Source: Candidatus Pelagibacter communis (GTDB taxonomy: Bacteria > Pseudomonadota > Alphaproteobacteria > Pelagibacterales > Pelagibacteraceae). Taken from it: 62,133 bases of DNA. The stretch covers positions 1 through 62,133 of the forward strand of contig NZ_CVSB01000035.1 in NCBI RefSeq assembly GCF_001179845.1. Reading direction: 5' to 3'. The position numbers were made by a program, and so were the translations under genes. Position 1 is the first letter of the stretch; each line of letters opens with the position of its first letter. Below, piece after piece: positions 1 to 8,350 of the stretch. The notes below the pieces were generated by a model. The model did not search any database. It saw nothing but the letters and a program-made list of their open reading frames with translations, and was not told where the DNA came from.

Positions 1-125
1 CGAGAGCATGGTCATCAATGATTGTAAAAAGAATGGAAGATTTAAATAAAATTGATTTTAGAGCTGATGGATTTCCTGATGAGCTTGTGGATAATGAACC
101 AGAAGAAAAAGGCTATGAAATTTAA
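1..125 (+). CDS. C-terminal end of an unidentified protein (cut by window edge)
   Basis: An open frame enters at base 3 and stops with TAA at 123-125, giving about 40 residues that end in a charged tail (...EEKGYEI). Only this tail is visible, and I do not recognise the family. It lies 21 bases before the aldehyde dehydrogenase on the same strand, so the two may be cotranscribed and functionally linked. Confidence 0.6.
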   Translation, partial: RAWSSMIVKRMEDLNKIDFRADGFPDELVDNEPEEKGYEI

Positions 126-146
126 TTAATATGTTAAGATTAATAA

Positions 147-1577
147 ATGTTAGATAAAAGAAAATTTTATATAAATGGAAAATGGGTTGACCCAGTAGAA
201 AAAAATGATTTTGAGGTAATCAATCCTTGTAATGAAGATCCTTGTGCAATTATTTCATTGGGTTCAAAAAAAGACACAGATAACGCAGTTAAAGCTGCAA
301 AAACTGCATTTGAAACCTGGAAAGAAACTAGCAAAGAAGAAAGATTGGATTTGCTGGAAAAATTATTAGTAGTTTATAAAAAAAGATTTGGAGAAATGGC
401 AGAAGCTATTTCACTAGAAATGGGAGCTCCAATGGATTGGGCTACTGATGTTCAAACTGGATCAGGACAAGCACATTTAGAAGATTTTATTTTAAGATTG
501 AAAGAATTTAATTTTGATGAACACTTTGATCAAAAATCTAATAACCACATTTGTTATGAACCAATTGGAGTATGTGGATTAATTACTCCATGGAATTGGC
601 CAATAAACCAAATAGCTCTTAAAGTTGTCCCCGCATTTGCAACTGGGTGTACAATGATACTTAAACCATCTGAAATAGCTCCTATTTCTGGAATGTTGTT
701 TGCTGAGATGATTGATGAAGTTGGGTTTCCTGATGGTGTATTTAATTTAGTAAATGGTGATGGTGCGGGTGTTGGAACACAAATATCTAGTCATCCTGAT
801 ATTGACATGGTTTCTTTTACAGGATCAACTCGTGCTGGAAGACTTATTTCAAAAAATGCAGCAGAAACTATTAAAAGAGTTTGTTTAGAGCTTGGAGGCA
901 AAGGTGGAAATATAGTTTTCGCAGATAGTTACAAAAATGCTGTTCGTGATGGCATAAGAAATGTAATGAGTAATTCTGGTCAATCTTGTGATGCGCCTAC
1001 TAGAATGTTGGTTGAAAAATCTATTTATAAAAGAGCAGTTGAGGAGGCAGTTGATGAAGCAAATAAAATAAATGTAGATCAAGCCTCAAAGAAAGGTGAT
1101 CACATAGGACCTGTAATATCTAAAACTCAATATGACAAGATCATCAATTTAATTGAAAGCGGAATTTCTGAAGGTGCAACGTTAGCAGCCGGTGGTCCGG
1201 AGTTACCTAACGGATTAAATAAAGGTTATTTCATAAAACCAACAATTTTTACAAATGTTACAAACGACATGAGAATAGCTAAAGAAGAAATCTTTGGTCC
1301 AGTTCTATCTATTATTCCGTTTGAAACTGAAGATGAAGCAGTAAACATTGTTAATGATACTTCTTATGGTTTGGGAAATTATTTACAGACAGAAGATACA
1401 AATAAAGCACATAGAGTTGCTAAAAAATTAAGATCTGGTTGTGTTTATATTAATGGCAATGCAGCTGATGCCGGAACCCCTTTTGGAGGTTACAGACAAT
1501 CAGGAAATGGTAGAGAGGGCGGTGTTTGGGGTCTTGATGAGTATCTAGAAGTTAAAACTGTTACCGGATGGAAATAA
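147..1577 (+). CDS. NAD(P)-dependent aldehyde dehydrogenase
   Basis: Oxidises an aldehyde to a carboxylic acid with NAD(P)+, presumably in the cytoplasm. At 476 residues it has normal family length. Visible signatures are PWNWP at 148-152 (N150 helps form the oxyanion hole), KPSE at 173-176, the FTGST cofactor-loop motif near 224, catalytic base E248 in LELGGKGG, and nucleophile C281 in NSGQSC. Substrate cannot be read from sequence. The next operon handles gamma-butyrobetaine and carnitine, so 4-trimethylaminobutyraldehyde (giving gamma-butyrobetaine) or betaine aldehyde are attractive guesses, but this is inference from context only. It is followed after 6 bases by a glycerophosphodiesterase on the same strand. 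Confidence 0.9.
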   Translation: MLDKRKFYINGKWVDPVEKNDFEVINPCNEDPCAIISLGSKKDTDNAVKAAKTAFETWKETSKEERLDLLEKLLVVYKKRFGEMAEAISLEMGAPMDWATDVQTGSGQAHLEDFILRLKEFNFDEHFDQKSNNHICYEPIGVCGLITPWNWPINQIALKVVPAFATGCTMILKPSEIAPISGMLFAEMIDEVGFPDGVFNLVNGDGAGVGTQISSHPDIDMVSFTGSTRAGRLISKNAAETIKRVCLELGGKGGNIVFADSYKNAVRDGIRNVMSNSGQSCDAPTRMLVEKSIYKRAVEEAVDEANKINVDQASKKGDHIGPVISKTQYDKIINLIESGISEGATLAAGGPELPNGLNKGYFIKPTIFTNVTNDMRIAKEEIFGPVLSIIPFETEDEAVNIVNDTSYGLGNYLQTEDTNKAHRVAKKLRSGCVYINGNAADAGTPFGGYRQSGNGREGGVWGLDEYLEVKTVTGWK

Positions 1578-1583
1578 AAATTT

Positions 1584-2222
1584 ATGCATTTAATCCATCG
1601 TGGGATTGTAAACAAAAAATATAAAGAAAACCTTTTAAATTCATTTAAACAATCATTTAAAAAAGGATTTGGAATAGAAACCGATATACACGCAACTAAA
1701 GATAATAAATTTGTCTGTTATCACGACTTCACTTTAACAAGGATTTTCAAAAAAAAACAAAGTATTAAAAACTTAAATTATCAACAGTTAAAAGAATTAA
1801 GTCTCAAACAAAATAAACCAATTCCCCTACTCCAAGATTTATTAAAGATATCAAAAAATAAATTCTATTTATTTATTGAAATTAAACCCAAATTCTCAAC
1901 AAAATTGCTTAAAAAACTAGTTAATGAAACATCTAAATATTCAAAATGTGTATTTATTTCGTTTAAACATCAAAATATTTTTAATCTTTTAAAACTAAAT
2001 AAGAAAACAAAAGTGGGTTTATCTTTTTCACCACCAACAACTGTGAAATCAATAGAAAAAAAATCAATAATTAAAAATATAGATTGCTTTATTCTTGATA
2101 AATCATACATCAAAAACAAAAAAATTCAGAAACTAAAGATTAAAAAATACTTTTATACAATTAAAAATAATTCTGAATTCAAAAAATATAAAAACAATAA
2201 TCTTATATTCGAAAACTTATAA
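1584..2222 (+). CDS. glycerophosphodiester phosphodiesterase (GDPD) family protein
   Basis: Hydrolyses glycerophosphodiesters such as glycerophosphocholine to glycerol-3-phosphate and an alcohol. It carries the family active site: H5-R6 in HRG, E32 and D34 in GIETDIHA, H47-D48 in CYHD, and E99-K101 in FIEIKPK. At 212 residues it is a short, lysine-rich, cytoplasmic version with no signal peptide. It follows the aldehyde dehydrogenase by 6 bases and converges with the next minus-strand gene, with which it shares its last 6 bases. Release of choline from glycerophosphocholine would fit the quaternary-amine theme here, but the alcohol it releases is not known. Confidence 0.82.
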   Translation: MHLIHRGIVNKKYKENLLNSFKQSFKKGFGIETDIHATKDNKFVCYHDFTLTRIFKKKQSIKNLNYQQLKELSLKQNKPIPLLQDLLKISKNKFYLFIEIKPKFSTKLLKKLVNETSKYSKCVFISFKHQNIFNLLKLNKKTKVGLSFSPPTTVKSIEKKSIIKNIDCFILDKSYIKNKKIQKLKIKKYFYTIKNNSEFKKYKNNNLIFENL

Positions 2223-3347
2223 TTGTTGCTTAAGATAATTTAATCTTCCAATTATTTCGTCCCTATCCATATAATAACCTTGAAGATGCCTGTGTCCTGA
2301 GTTTGGATCAAATTCTGTTCTTCCATGAAGAAGTCTTCTGTTATTAAATGAAAAAATATCACCTGGTTCTAATCTGAAATTAATTTGGAATTTACTGTCA
2401 TGTAAGAGATTACCAAATCGATGATGCGCTTTATAAACTGAGTCCATTACATCTGGATGACAATCTAGTGCATCTAAAGTTGCAATACTGTAACGAATAT
2501 CATTATAATCTCCATCTTTTGTAAGTGAGATTGCTGTTCCATGAACACTTCTAATTGCTTCTTGGGTGTAATCTTTATCTCTAAATTTCAGTGGAGTATT
2601 AACTAAAATATCAAAAGTCTCTTTTTCATTTTTTCTTAAAAAGTCTGCCACTGCAAAAGCATCAACTGCAGAAGAGTCTCCTCCTTTTGCAGAATTTACC
2701 AAACAATGTAAAAATTGATATCCTGGAGGATTTTCAAACCAGGGTAAATCCATATGATTTCTCAATGCATGAGCTGTGTATGCCGAATTATTTGGTTTTG
2801 GAATGTTAATTACTTCAAAAGGTGTTTTAAAAAATGTTTCACGAGTATGACTTATTCGATTTAATACATTTAATCCTGAATTTTTTTCAACTGGTGAATT
2901 CTTTACAATGGCTATCCCGGTGTGATGCAAAAGTTCCAACCATTTAATTAATCCCTCATCAGAACTTATAATTTCGTCATGATCGATTTGAATAGACTCT
3001 AAATTTTTTTCAAGTGAACTGTCCCAAAGTTTATAGGGAGAAATATATTTTTGTTTGTGTTTTAAGGTATAACAATTTTCTCTTAGCCATTTAGGGTCAT
3101 AATAACTTGTATGATCTCCTTCACTCCATTCAATCTCTAATTTTCCGTCTGCACTTAGAGAATATTTTTTTGGATTAATATTTTGTGATACATTCAAGAT
3201 ATTAAACATTCGATGTCTTGAGTCTTTGTCATGAGCTGTTGGACAATTATCTCTCAACCAAAGATAATTGAATTTGCTCTCTTCGCCATCACTCCAAATA
3301 ACTTTTAGATAAGTAGAATTTTTTTCTAGTTTAGAAATTGCACTCAC
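2217..3347 (-). CDS. gamma-butyrobetaine hydroxylase-like 2OG/Fe(II) dioxygenase
   Basis: Two-part protein of the BBOX1/TmpA family: an N-terminal DUF971-like domain (about 1-110) and a TauD-like double-stranded beta-helix. The iron triad is H198, D200 (NHMDLPW) and H341 (RRLLHGR). Gamma-butyrobetaine hydroxylase makes L-carnitine, which the downstream carnitine genes would take to glycine betaine. The same family includes TmpA, which hydroxylates trimethylaminoethylphosphonate and has been mistaken for this enzyme; a PhnZ/TmpB-like protein lies 7 kb away, so both readings are open. The N-terminal zinc site looks degenerate: only C35 of the usual Cys cluster is kept in WLRDNCPTAHD. It is transcribed away from the betaine/carnitine ABC importer. 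Confidence 0.85.
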   Translation of the reverse strand: MSAISKLEKNSTYLKVIWSDGEESKFNYLWLRDNCPTAHDKDSRHRMFNILNVSQNINPKKYSLSADGKLEIEWSEGDHTSYYDPKWLRENCYTLKHKQKYISPYKLWDSSLEKNLESIQIDHDEIISSDEGLIKWLELLHHTGIAIVKNSPVEKNSGLNVLNRISHTRETFFKTPFEVINIPKPNNSAYTAHALRNHMDLPWFENPPGYQFLHCLVNSAKGGDSSAVDAFAVADFLRKNEKETFDILVNTPLKFRDKDYTQEAIRSVHGTAISLTKDGDYNDIRYSIATLDALDCHPDVMDSVYKAHHRFGNLLHDSKFQINFRLEPGDIFSFNNRRLLHGRTEFDPNSGHRHLQGYYMDRDEIIGRLNYLKQQL

Positions 3348-3397
3348 TCTTAATCTTTATATAAATGGATATCCAAATCAACTCAATTGTGGGTTGT

Positions 3398-3403
3398 ATT
3401 ATA
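3398..3403 (-). promoter_or_regulatory. candidate -10 element for the butyrobetaine-hydroxylase-like gene
   Basis: A perfect TATAAT on the minus strand lies about 50 bases before the start codon, inside the 131-base divergent gap shared with the ABC importer. I see no convincing -35 box at the matching distance, so the call is weak. Confidence 0.3.
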
Positions 3404-3478
3404 AATTCAAGGCTTGTTTTTTGTCTTTATTCATTATTAAATCTTTGAATTAAAACTTAACCCTAAGGAGATAATTTA

Positions 3479-4495
3479 ATGAAGTTTTTAAAAAGATTAA
3501 CTATCTCAATTTTCCTTTTATCATCGTTAGTTATTAGTAATGCTAATGCAGGTGACTGTAAGGCTAGATTGGGAGATTTCGACTGGAGTAGTGCGAACAT
3601 CCATACTGCAATCACACAGTTTATTCTTGAAAAAGGATATGGTTGTGAGGTTTCAGTAACTAAAGGAAGTACTACACCTATCATGGCTGCACACTACGAT
3701 AAGCAATTAGATGTCATTACTGAAGTATGGTACGACAATATTATCGCAAACTACGAGCCACATGAACAAGCTGGAACAATTCAAAATATTGGAGTGAACA
3801 CGCCAGACTCACAACAAGCGTTTTATGTTGATAAGGCAACAGCTGATAAATACAACTTAAAATCTGTAGAAGATATGAAAGATCCAAAAATAGCTGCGCT
3901 ATTTAAAGATCCTGAAGATCCATCTAAAGGTAGAATGACTAGCTGTATTTCTGGTTGGACTTGTTACACAGTTAATATGGTTAAACAAATAGAGTATGGT
4001 TTAGACAAATACTATACTAACTTTGACCCAGGTTCTGGTGGTGCGTTAGATGCTGCTATTGCTGGTGCTTTCGCTAAGAAAAAACCTATCTTTACTTACT
4101 ACTGGGCACCAACTGGTTTAATGGGAAAAGTTGACCTTGTTAGACTAAGCGAACCTGCTTTTGATTCTGACTGCTGGAATAAAATGTCTGCAGTTGTAGA
4201 AGATATTAAAGCAAACGGTCCTGATGCTTATAAAAAAAGCTGTGCTTGTGAATATAGAGATATGGCTTTAACAAAATCTGTTTTAACTGATTGGGCAAAA
4301 GCTAACCCAGCTGAAACTGAGTTTTTAAAGAAATACACTATTCCAACAGCTACCGTTAACAAAATGTTAGCATTCTACGAAGATGAGTCGGATGGTGACA
4401 TGGAATTAACTGCTAAGGAGTTTTTAAAAACAGAATCAATGTGGAAAAGCTGGGTTCCAGCTGATGTAGCTTCTAAAGTTACAGCTGCGTTGTAA
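3479..4495 (+). CDS. glycine betaine/choline/carnitine ABC importer, substrate-binding protein
   Basis: Periplasmic OpuAC-type binding protein of a trimethylammonium importer. Residues 1-24 form a Sec signal peptide cut after NANA, leaving GDCKAR. Two cysteine-rich stretches (ISGWTCY, KKSCACEY) and several Trp/Tyr residues are typical of the CaiX/ProX-like choline and betaine binders, in which aromatic residues cage the cation. A strong AAGGAG ribosome-binding site at 3465-3470 sets the start. A hairpin follows the stop, then the permease and ATPase genes. The neighbouring carnitine-degradation enzymes suggest carnitine or gamma-butyrobetaine as ligand; choline or betaine are equally possible by family. 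Confidence 0.88.
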   Translation: MKFLKRLTISIFLLSSLVISNANAGDCKARLGDFDWSSANIHTAITQFILEKGYGCEVSVTKGSTTPIMAAHYDKQLDVITEVWYDNIIANYEPHEQAGTIQNIGVNTPDSQQAFYVDKATADKYNLKSVEDMKDPKIAALFKDPEDPSKGRMTSCISGWTCYTVNMVKQIEYGLDKYYTNFDPGSGGALDAAIAGAFAKKKPIFTYYWAPTGLMGKVDLVRLSEPAFDSDCWNKMSAVVEDIKANGPDAYKKSCACEYRDMALTKSVLTDWAKANPAETEFLKKYTIPTATVNKMLAFYEDESDGDMELTAKEFLKTESMWKSWVPADVASKVTAAL

Positions 4496-4512
4496 TCTAT
4501 AATTAAATTTTG

Positions 4513-4540
4513 AAAGAGCCCTTTTTCGAGGGCTCTTTTA
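4513..4540 (+). terminator. intercistronic hairpin after the binding-protein gene
   Basis: A 10-bp perfect stem (4513-4522 with 4529-4538), a 6-base loop, and a short T-rich run after it. It sits between the binding-protein and permease genes, where partial termination or mRNA protection would give excess binding protein over permease. Confidence 0.75.
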
Positions 4541-4564
4541 TTATTAGGATTAAAAATTCATCTA

Positions 4565-5590
4565 ATGGATATAAAAAAAAATAAAAAACTATTTTTTAAT
4601 ATAGGTCTTTTAGTCTTTTTTGTTTGGCTACTAATAATTAGTTATAGCTCTTCAAAAAGAAAGCCAGAAAATGTAGGTGAATTACTAAACGATTTTTCTT
4701 GGCTACAAAAATGGCCCAAATGGTTAGACCTTCCATTAATGAAGTGGATAAATATTGGTTTTAAAAAATTAAATGAAACTTATGGTTTTATTTTTGAAGC
4801 AATAAATAATTTTTTACTAGCAATGCTGATGGCTTTAAAGAATTTTTTAATATTAGCTCCATGGCCAGCTGTAGTTTTAGGGGTTACAGTTATAGCTTAT
4901 TTTGCAAGTGGAAGAAAAATAAGAACAACTGTATTTGTTGGTTTTTGCACTTTTTTTATTGGCTTCTTACATCCAATATTTTGGCAAAAAGCAATAGAAA
5001 CCACAGCCATCATGTTAATAAGTATTTTTCTTTGTTTGATATTTGGAATGCCTGTGGGAATTTTAATGTCTAGAGCTGAAAGGATTAGAAACAAAATACT
5101 CCCAGTTCTTGACTTAATGCAAACTATTCCAGCATTTGTATATTTAATTCCTGGAATAATGCTTTTTGGATTAGGTGCTGTTCCAGCAATTATTGCTACA
5201 TTTATTTATGCAGTACCTCCTTTGGTCAGACTAACAGATCTAGGAATAAGACTCGTAGATAAAGAGGTAATTGAAGCCGCAGATGCTTTTGGTGCAAGTA
5301 AAAAACAAAAATTATGGGGTGTGCAAATGCCATTAGCGTTACCCAATATTATGCAAGGTATAAACCAATGTACAATGATGGCTTTATCTATGGTGGTTAT
5401 TGCATCAATGATTGGAACAAGAGGTTTAGGTGACGAAGTTCTGCTGGGTTTACAGCAGCTAAATGTTGGTAGAGCTGCAGAAGCAGGAATTGCGATAGTG
5501 CTTTTAGCTATTGTACTTGATAGAATAACTCAATCTTACGGAGAAACTTTACAAGAAAGACGGGCTCCAGAAAAAAAGAAAGGTAAATAA
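4565..5590 (+). CDS. glycine betaine/choline/carnitine ABC importer, permease
   Basis: Inner-membrane subunit of the ProW/OpuAB type. The N-terminal part (1-110) has one hydrophobic segment at about 11-27, an amphipathic stretch and further membrane helices; the rest is a BPD_transp_1 domain. The coupling loop that contacts the ATPase is seen at EAADAFGASKKQKLWGVQMP, around residues 236-256. Its stop overlaps the ATPase start by one base (TAATG), so the two are translationally coupled. Its substrate would be set by the binding protein just upstream. Confidence 0.88.
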   Translation: MDIKKNKKLFFNIGLLVFFVWLLIISYSSSKRKPENVGELLNDFSWLQKWPKWLDLPLMKWINIGFKKLNETYGFIFEAINNFLLAMLMALKNFLILAPWPAVVLGVTVIAYFASGRKIRTTVFVGFCTFFIGFLHPIFWQKAIETTAIMLISIFLCLIFGMPVGILMSRAERIRNKILPVLDLMQTIPAFVYLIPGIMLFGLGAVPAIIATFIYAVPPLVRLTDLGIRLVDKEVIEAADAFGASKKQKLWGVQMPLALPNIMQGINQCTMMALSMVVIASMIGTRGLGDEVLLGLQQLNVGRAAEAGIAIVLLAIVLDRITQSYGETLQERRAPEKKKGK

Positions 5591-6615
5591 TGTCTAAAAT
5601 AGAGATTAAAAATGTTTACAAAATTTTTGGAAATAATCCTCAATCTGTAATGCAGATGGTCAGAGATGGTGCAAACAAAGAAGAGGTTTTGGAACAAACT
5701 GGACACACAGTTGGACTTGATAATGTTTCATTGAATATTGAAGAAGGCGAAACGTTTGTATGTATGGGTCTTTCAGGATCAGGAAAATCTACACTGATTA
5801 GACATCTTAACAGACTGATTGATCCAACTGATGGTGAAATTTTTGTTGAAGGTACAAATATAATGTCATTCAATAAAGAACAGCTCATTGATTTTAGAAG
5901 ACACAAAATGAGCATGGTGTTTCAAAGATTTGGTTTATTTCCTCACAAAACTGTTTTGCAAAACGTTGGTTATGGTTTGGAAATGCAGGGCAAACCAGAA
6001 GATGAAAGAGACAGAACTGCTATGGAAAAAATTGAAGCTGTTGGCTTAACTGGTTTTGAAAATCAATTTCCTAATCAATTATCAGGTGGTATGCAACAAC
6101 GGGTTGGTTTAGCAAGAGCACTTGCAACCGATAGTGACATAATGTTGATGGATGAAGCGTTTAGTGCTTTGGACCCTTTAATTAGAAGCGATATGCAAAA
6201 ACAATTACTTGATCTTCAATCGGAACTAAAAAAAACAATCGTATTTATTACACATGATTTAGATGAATCATTAAGACTTGGAGATCATATTGGAATATTA
6301 AATGCTGGTAAATTAGTTCAAGTAGGAACGCCAGTAGATATTATAATGAATCCAGCAGATGATTATGTGAAAGCATTCGTTAAAGATGTAAATAGAGCAA
6401 AAGTAATTAAAGCTAAAGTGGTTATGAAAAAAACTGACGAAGCTAATGATATTGATAAATCTAATTTAATTAAAGTAAATGAAGATCAATTTATTGAAGA
6501 ATTTTTACCTCAAATTGTATGTTCAAATTCAAACTGTGAAGTAGTTGATAAAAGTGGAAATGTTAAAGGATATATATCTAATAAAGAATTACAGACATCA
6601 CTAACAAAATCTTAA
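5590..6615 (+). CDS. glycine betaine/choline/carnitine ABC importer, ATP-binding protein
   Basis: ProV/OpuAA-type ATPase. Walker A is GLSGSGKST at 60-68, the Q-loop is MVFQRFGLFPH, the signature is LSGGMQQR and Walker B is DIMLMDEAFSALDP. A C-terminal extension beyond about residue 275 resembles a reduced CBS region, the part that senses ionic strength in osmoregulated relatives. Here it is short, so osmotic gating is uncertain and a nutritional role is at least as likely. A long N-terminal segment before the Walker A (DGANKEEVLEQTGHTVGLDNV) is typical of ProV. An SDR gene follows after 3 bases. Confidence 0.9.
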   Translation: MSKIEIKNVYKIFGNNPQSVMQMVRDGANKEEVLEQTGHTVGLDNVSLNIEEGETFVCMGLSGSGKSTLIRHLNRLIDPTDGEIFVEGTNIMSFNKEQLIDFRRHKMSMVFQRFGLFPHKTVLQNVGYGLEMQGKPEDERDRTAMEKIEAVGLTGFENQFPNQLSGGMQQRVGLARALATDSDIMLMDEAFSALDPLIRSDMQKQLLDLQSELKKTIVFITHDLDESLRLGDHIGILNAGKLVQVGTPVDIIMNPADDYVKAFVKDVNRAKVIKAKVVMKKTDEANDIDKSNLIKVNEDQFIEEFLPQIVCSNSNCEVVDKSGNVKGYISNKELQTSLTKS

Positions 6616-6618
6616 TTA

Positions 6619-7407
6619 ATGGTTAACCAATCATTAAAGAATAAAAAAATAATAATTTCTGCAGGAGCATCTGGGATAGGTTTAGCTACGGCTAAAGTAT
6701 GCCTTGCGCGTGGAGCATATGTTTATCTTTGTGATATTGACACTAAATCTTTAAACAAACTTAATAAACATCCTTTAAAAAATAAAAGATTGTTCTCATA
6801 TGCATGTGATGCCTCAGATGAAAATCAAGTTTCAGATTTATTTAAGAAAATAAATAAGAAAACAAAAAAAATTGATGCTTTAATAAATAATGTTGGAATC
6901 GCTGGACCAACCGGATCACTAGAAAAACTTAAATCTGAAGATTGGGAAAGAACCATTCAAGTAGATGTTAATAGTCATTTTTATTTTACTAAAAAAGCCA
7001 TACCTTTAATTAAAAAATCTAGAAATGGATCAATAATAAATATTTCATCAACTGCTGGCATATTAGGTTTTCCTTTAAGATCCCCATATGCGGCGAGCAA
7101 ATGGGCAATCATTGGAGTTACCAAAACATTGGCAATGGAACTAGGTAAATTCAATATAAGAGTTAATGCAGTATGTCCTGGTTCAATAAAAGGCGAAAGA
7201 ATGAAAAGAGTAATAAGAGATAAAGCAAAGTTTACAAAAGTTTCTTCAAAAAAAGTTGAAAAAGAATTTATTTCAATGAGTTCTATGAAAAAATGGATCC
7301 TAGAGGAAGATATAGGAAAAATGTGTGCTTTTTTAATATCCGGTGACTCAAGTAAAGTTTCAGGACAGGTAATTTCTGTAGATGGTCACACTGAAAGAAA
7401 TGATTAA
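6619..7407 (+). CDS. short-chain dehydrogenase/reductase (SDR)
   Basis: NAD(P)-dependent oxidoreductase of classical SDR type, 262 residues. It shows a glycine-rich cofactor motif GASGIG near 16-21, NNVGIAG near 90, a catalytic Ser in INISSTAG, and YAASK with the catalytic Tyr and Lys. It is last in the importer operon, 3 bases after the ATPase, and converges with carnitine dehydrogenase. A hydroxyl-bearing intermediate of quaternary-amine breakdown is a reasonable substrate class, but specificity cannot be read. Confidence 0.88.
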   Translation: MVNQSLKNKKIIISAGASGIGLATAKVCLARGAYVYLCDIDTKSLNKLNKHPLKNKRLFSYACDASDENQVSDLFKKINKKTKKIDALINNVGIAGPTGSLEKLKSEDWERTIQVDVNSHFYFTKKAIPLIKKSRNGSIINISSTAGILGFPLRSPYAASKWAIIGVTKTLAMELGKFNIRVNAVCPGSIKGERMKRVIRDKAKFTKVSSKKVEKEFISMSSMKKWILEEDIGKMCAFLISGDSSKVSGQVISVDGHTERND

Positions 7408-7408
7408 T

Positions 7409-8350
7409 TTACCTAAGTTTTTTTTCGTATTTCTTTCTTAACTTTTGAATATCAACCAAATACTGATCTCTTATATTGGATATCATTGCAACCGATTTAC
7501 CTTTAGCCTGTTTTACTGTTCCTGAAATAAGTCTAGAAGATAATTTTTTTGATAACTTAGGGGCCTTTAATTTAGTCCATGGTAATTTTAAAGCAGGTCC
7601 AAATTGTTCCAACATATGTTTCATTCCAGTTTTTCCTCCCGCAAGATGAAAGGTTAAAAATGTACCCATCAAAGACCATCTTAATCCTGGGCCATCTTCA
7701 ATTGCTCTATCTAATTCTTCCGTAGTTGCATATCCCTCATTAATAATATGTAGCCCTTCCCTCCACAAAGCTTCTTGTAATCTATCAGACAAATATCCAG
7801 GTAATTCATTTTTAACCATAATTGGATTCATAGAAATTGATTTGTAAAATTTTTTAGCCAAATTTAAATTTTTTTTTGAGGTTCTTTTGCCTGGAACAAT
7901 TTCTACTGCAGGCAATAAATAAACAGGATTAAATGGATGTCCAATTATTCCCCTTTCTGGATTTTTACATTTTGAATAAATCCTCGTTGGCAACAAACCC
8001 GATGAGCTTGAAGCAATTATTGAAGTAGATTTTGCATATTTTCCAATAGTGCTCATTAATTTAGTTTTTAAAGAATAGTTTTCAGTTGCACATTCCTGAA
8101 TAAAATCTGCGTCTTTTAATGTTTGTTCTATTGAGGTAAAAAAATGAAAATTATTTAAATTTAATTTTTTTTTATTAAATAGTTTTTTTACAAATGGCCA
8201 AGTTCTTTTTATTTCAGATAATAAATTTTTTTTTAACTCGAGGTCTTTATCAAATGCATAAACAATTTTGTTATGAGCCAGACAACGAATGATCCAACCT
8301 GCTCCGATTACCCCAGTTCCAATTATTGCAACTTTTTTAATTGATGACAT
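7409..8350 (-). CDS. cdhA: L-carnitine dehydrogenase (3-hydroxyacyl-CoA dehydrogenase family)
   Basis: Oxidises L-carnitine to 3-dehydrocarnitine with NAD+. The Rossmann motif GTGVIGAGW lies at 11-19, followed by the 3-hydroxyacyl-CoA-dehydrogenase-type C-terminal domain with ENE-like signatures (GHPFNPVYLLPAVEIV). The 313-residue length matches stand-alone carnitine dehydrogenases; some alphaproteobacterial forms are fused to the thioesterase, here a separate gene at 9285. Its start overlaps the BKACE stop by one base. This dehydrogenase, the BKACE and the thioesterase are exactly the cdhA-cdhB-cdhC set of the Pseudomonas carnitine pathway, which supports the specific call over a generic hydroxyacyl-CoA dehydrogenase. 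Confidence 0.82.
   Translation of the reverse strand: MSSIKKVAIIGTGVIGAGWIIRCLAHNKIVYAFDKDLELKKNLLSEIKRTWPFVKKLFNKKKLNLNNFHFFTSIEQTLKDADFIQECATENYSLKTKLMSTIGKYAKSTSIIASSSSGLLPTRIYSKCKNPERGIIGHPFNPVYLLPAVEIVPGKRTSKKNLNLAKKFYKSISMNPIMVKNELPGYLSDRLQEALWREGLHIINEGYATTEELDRAIEDGPGLRWSLMGTFLTFHLAGGKTGMKHMLEQFGPALKLPWTKLKAPKLSKKLSSRLISGTVKQAKGKSVAMISNIRDQYLVDIQKLRKKYEKKLR

Noticed and set aside
147..1577. Calling the first aldehyde dehydrogenase betaine aldehyde dehydrogenase (betB)
   Set aside because: No residues seen that fix the substrate, and it is not beside the choline-dehydrogenase-like gene; left as a general aldehyde dehydrogenase.
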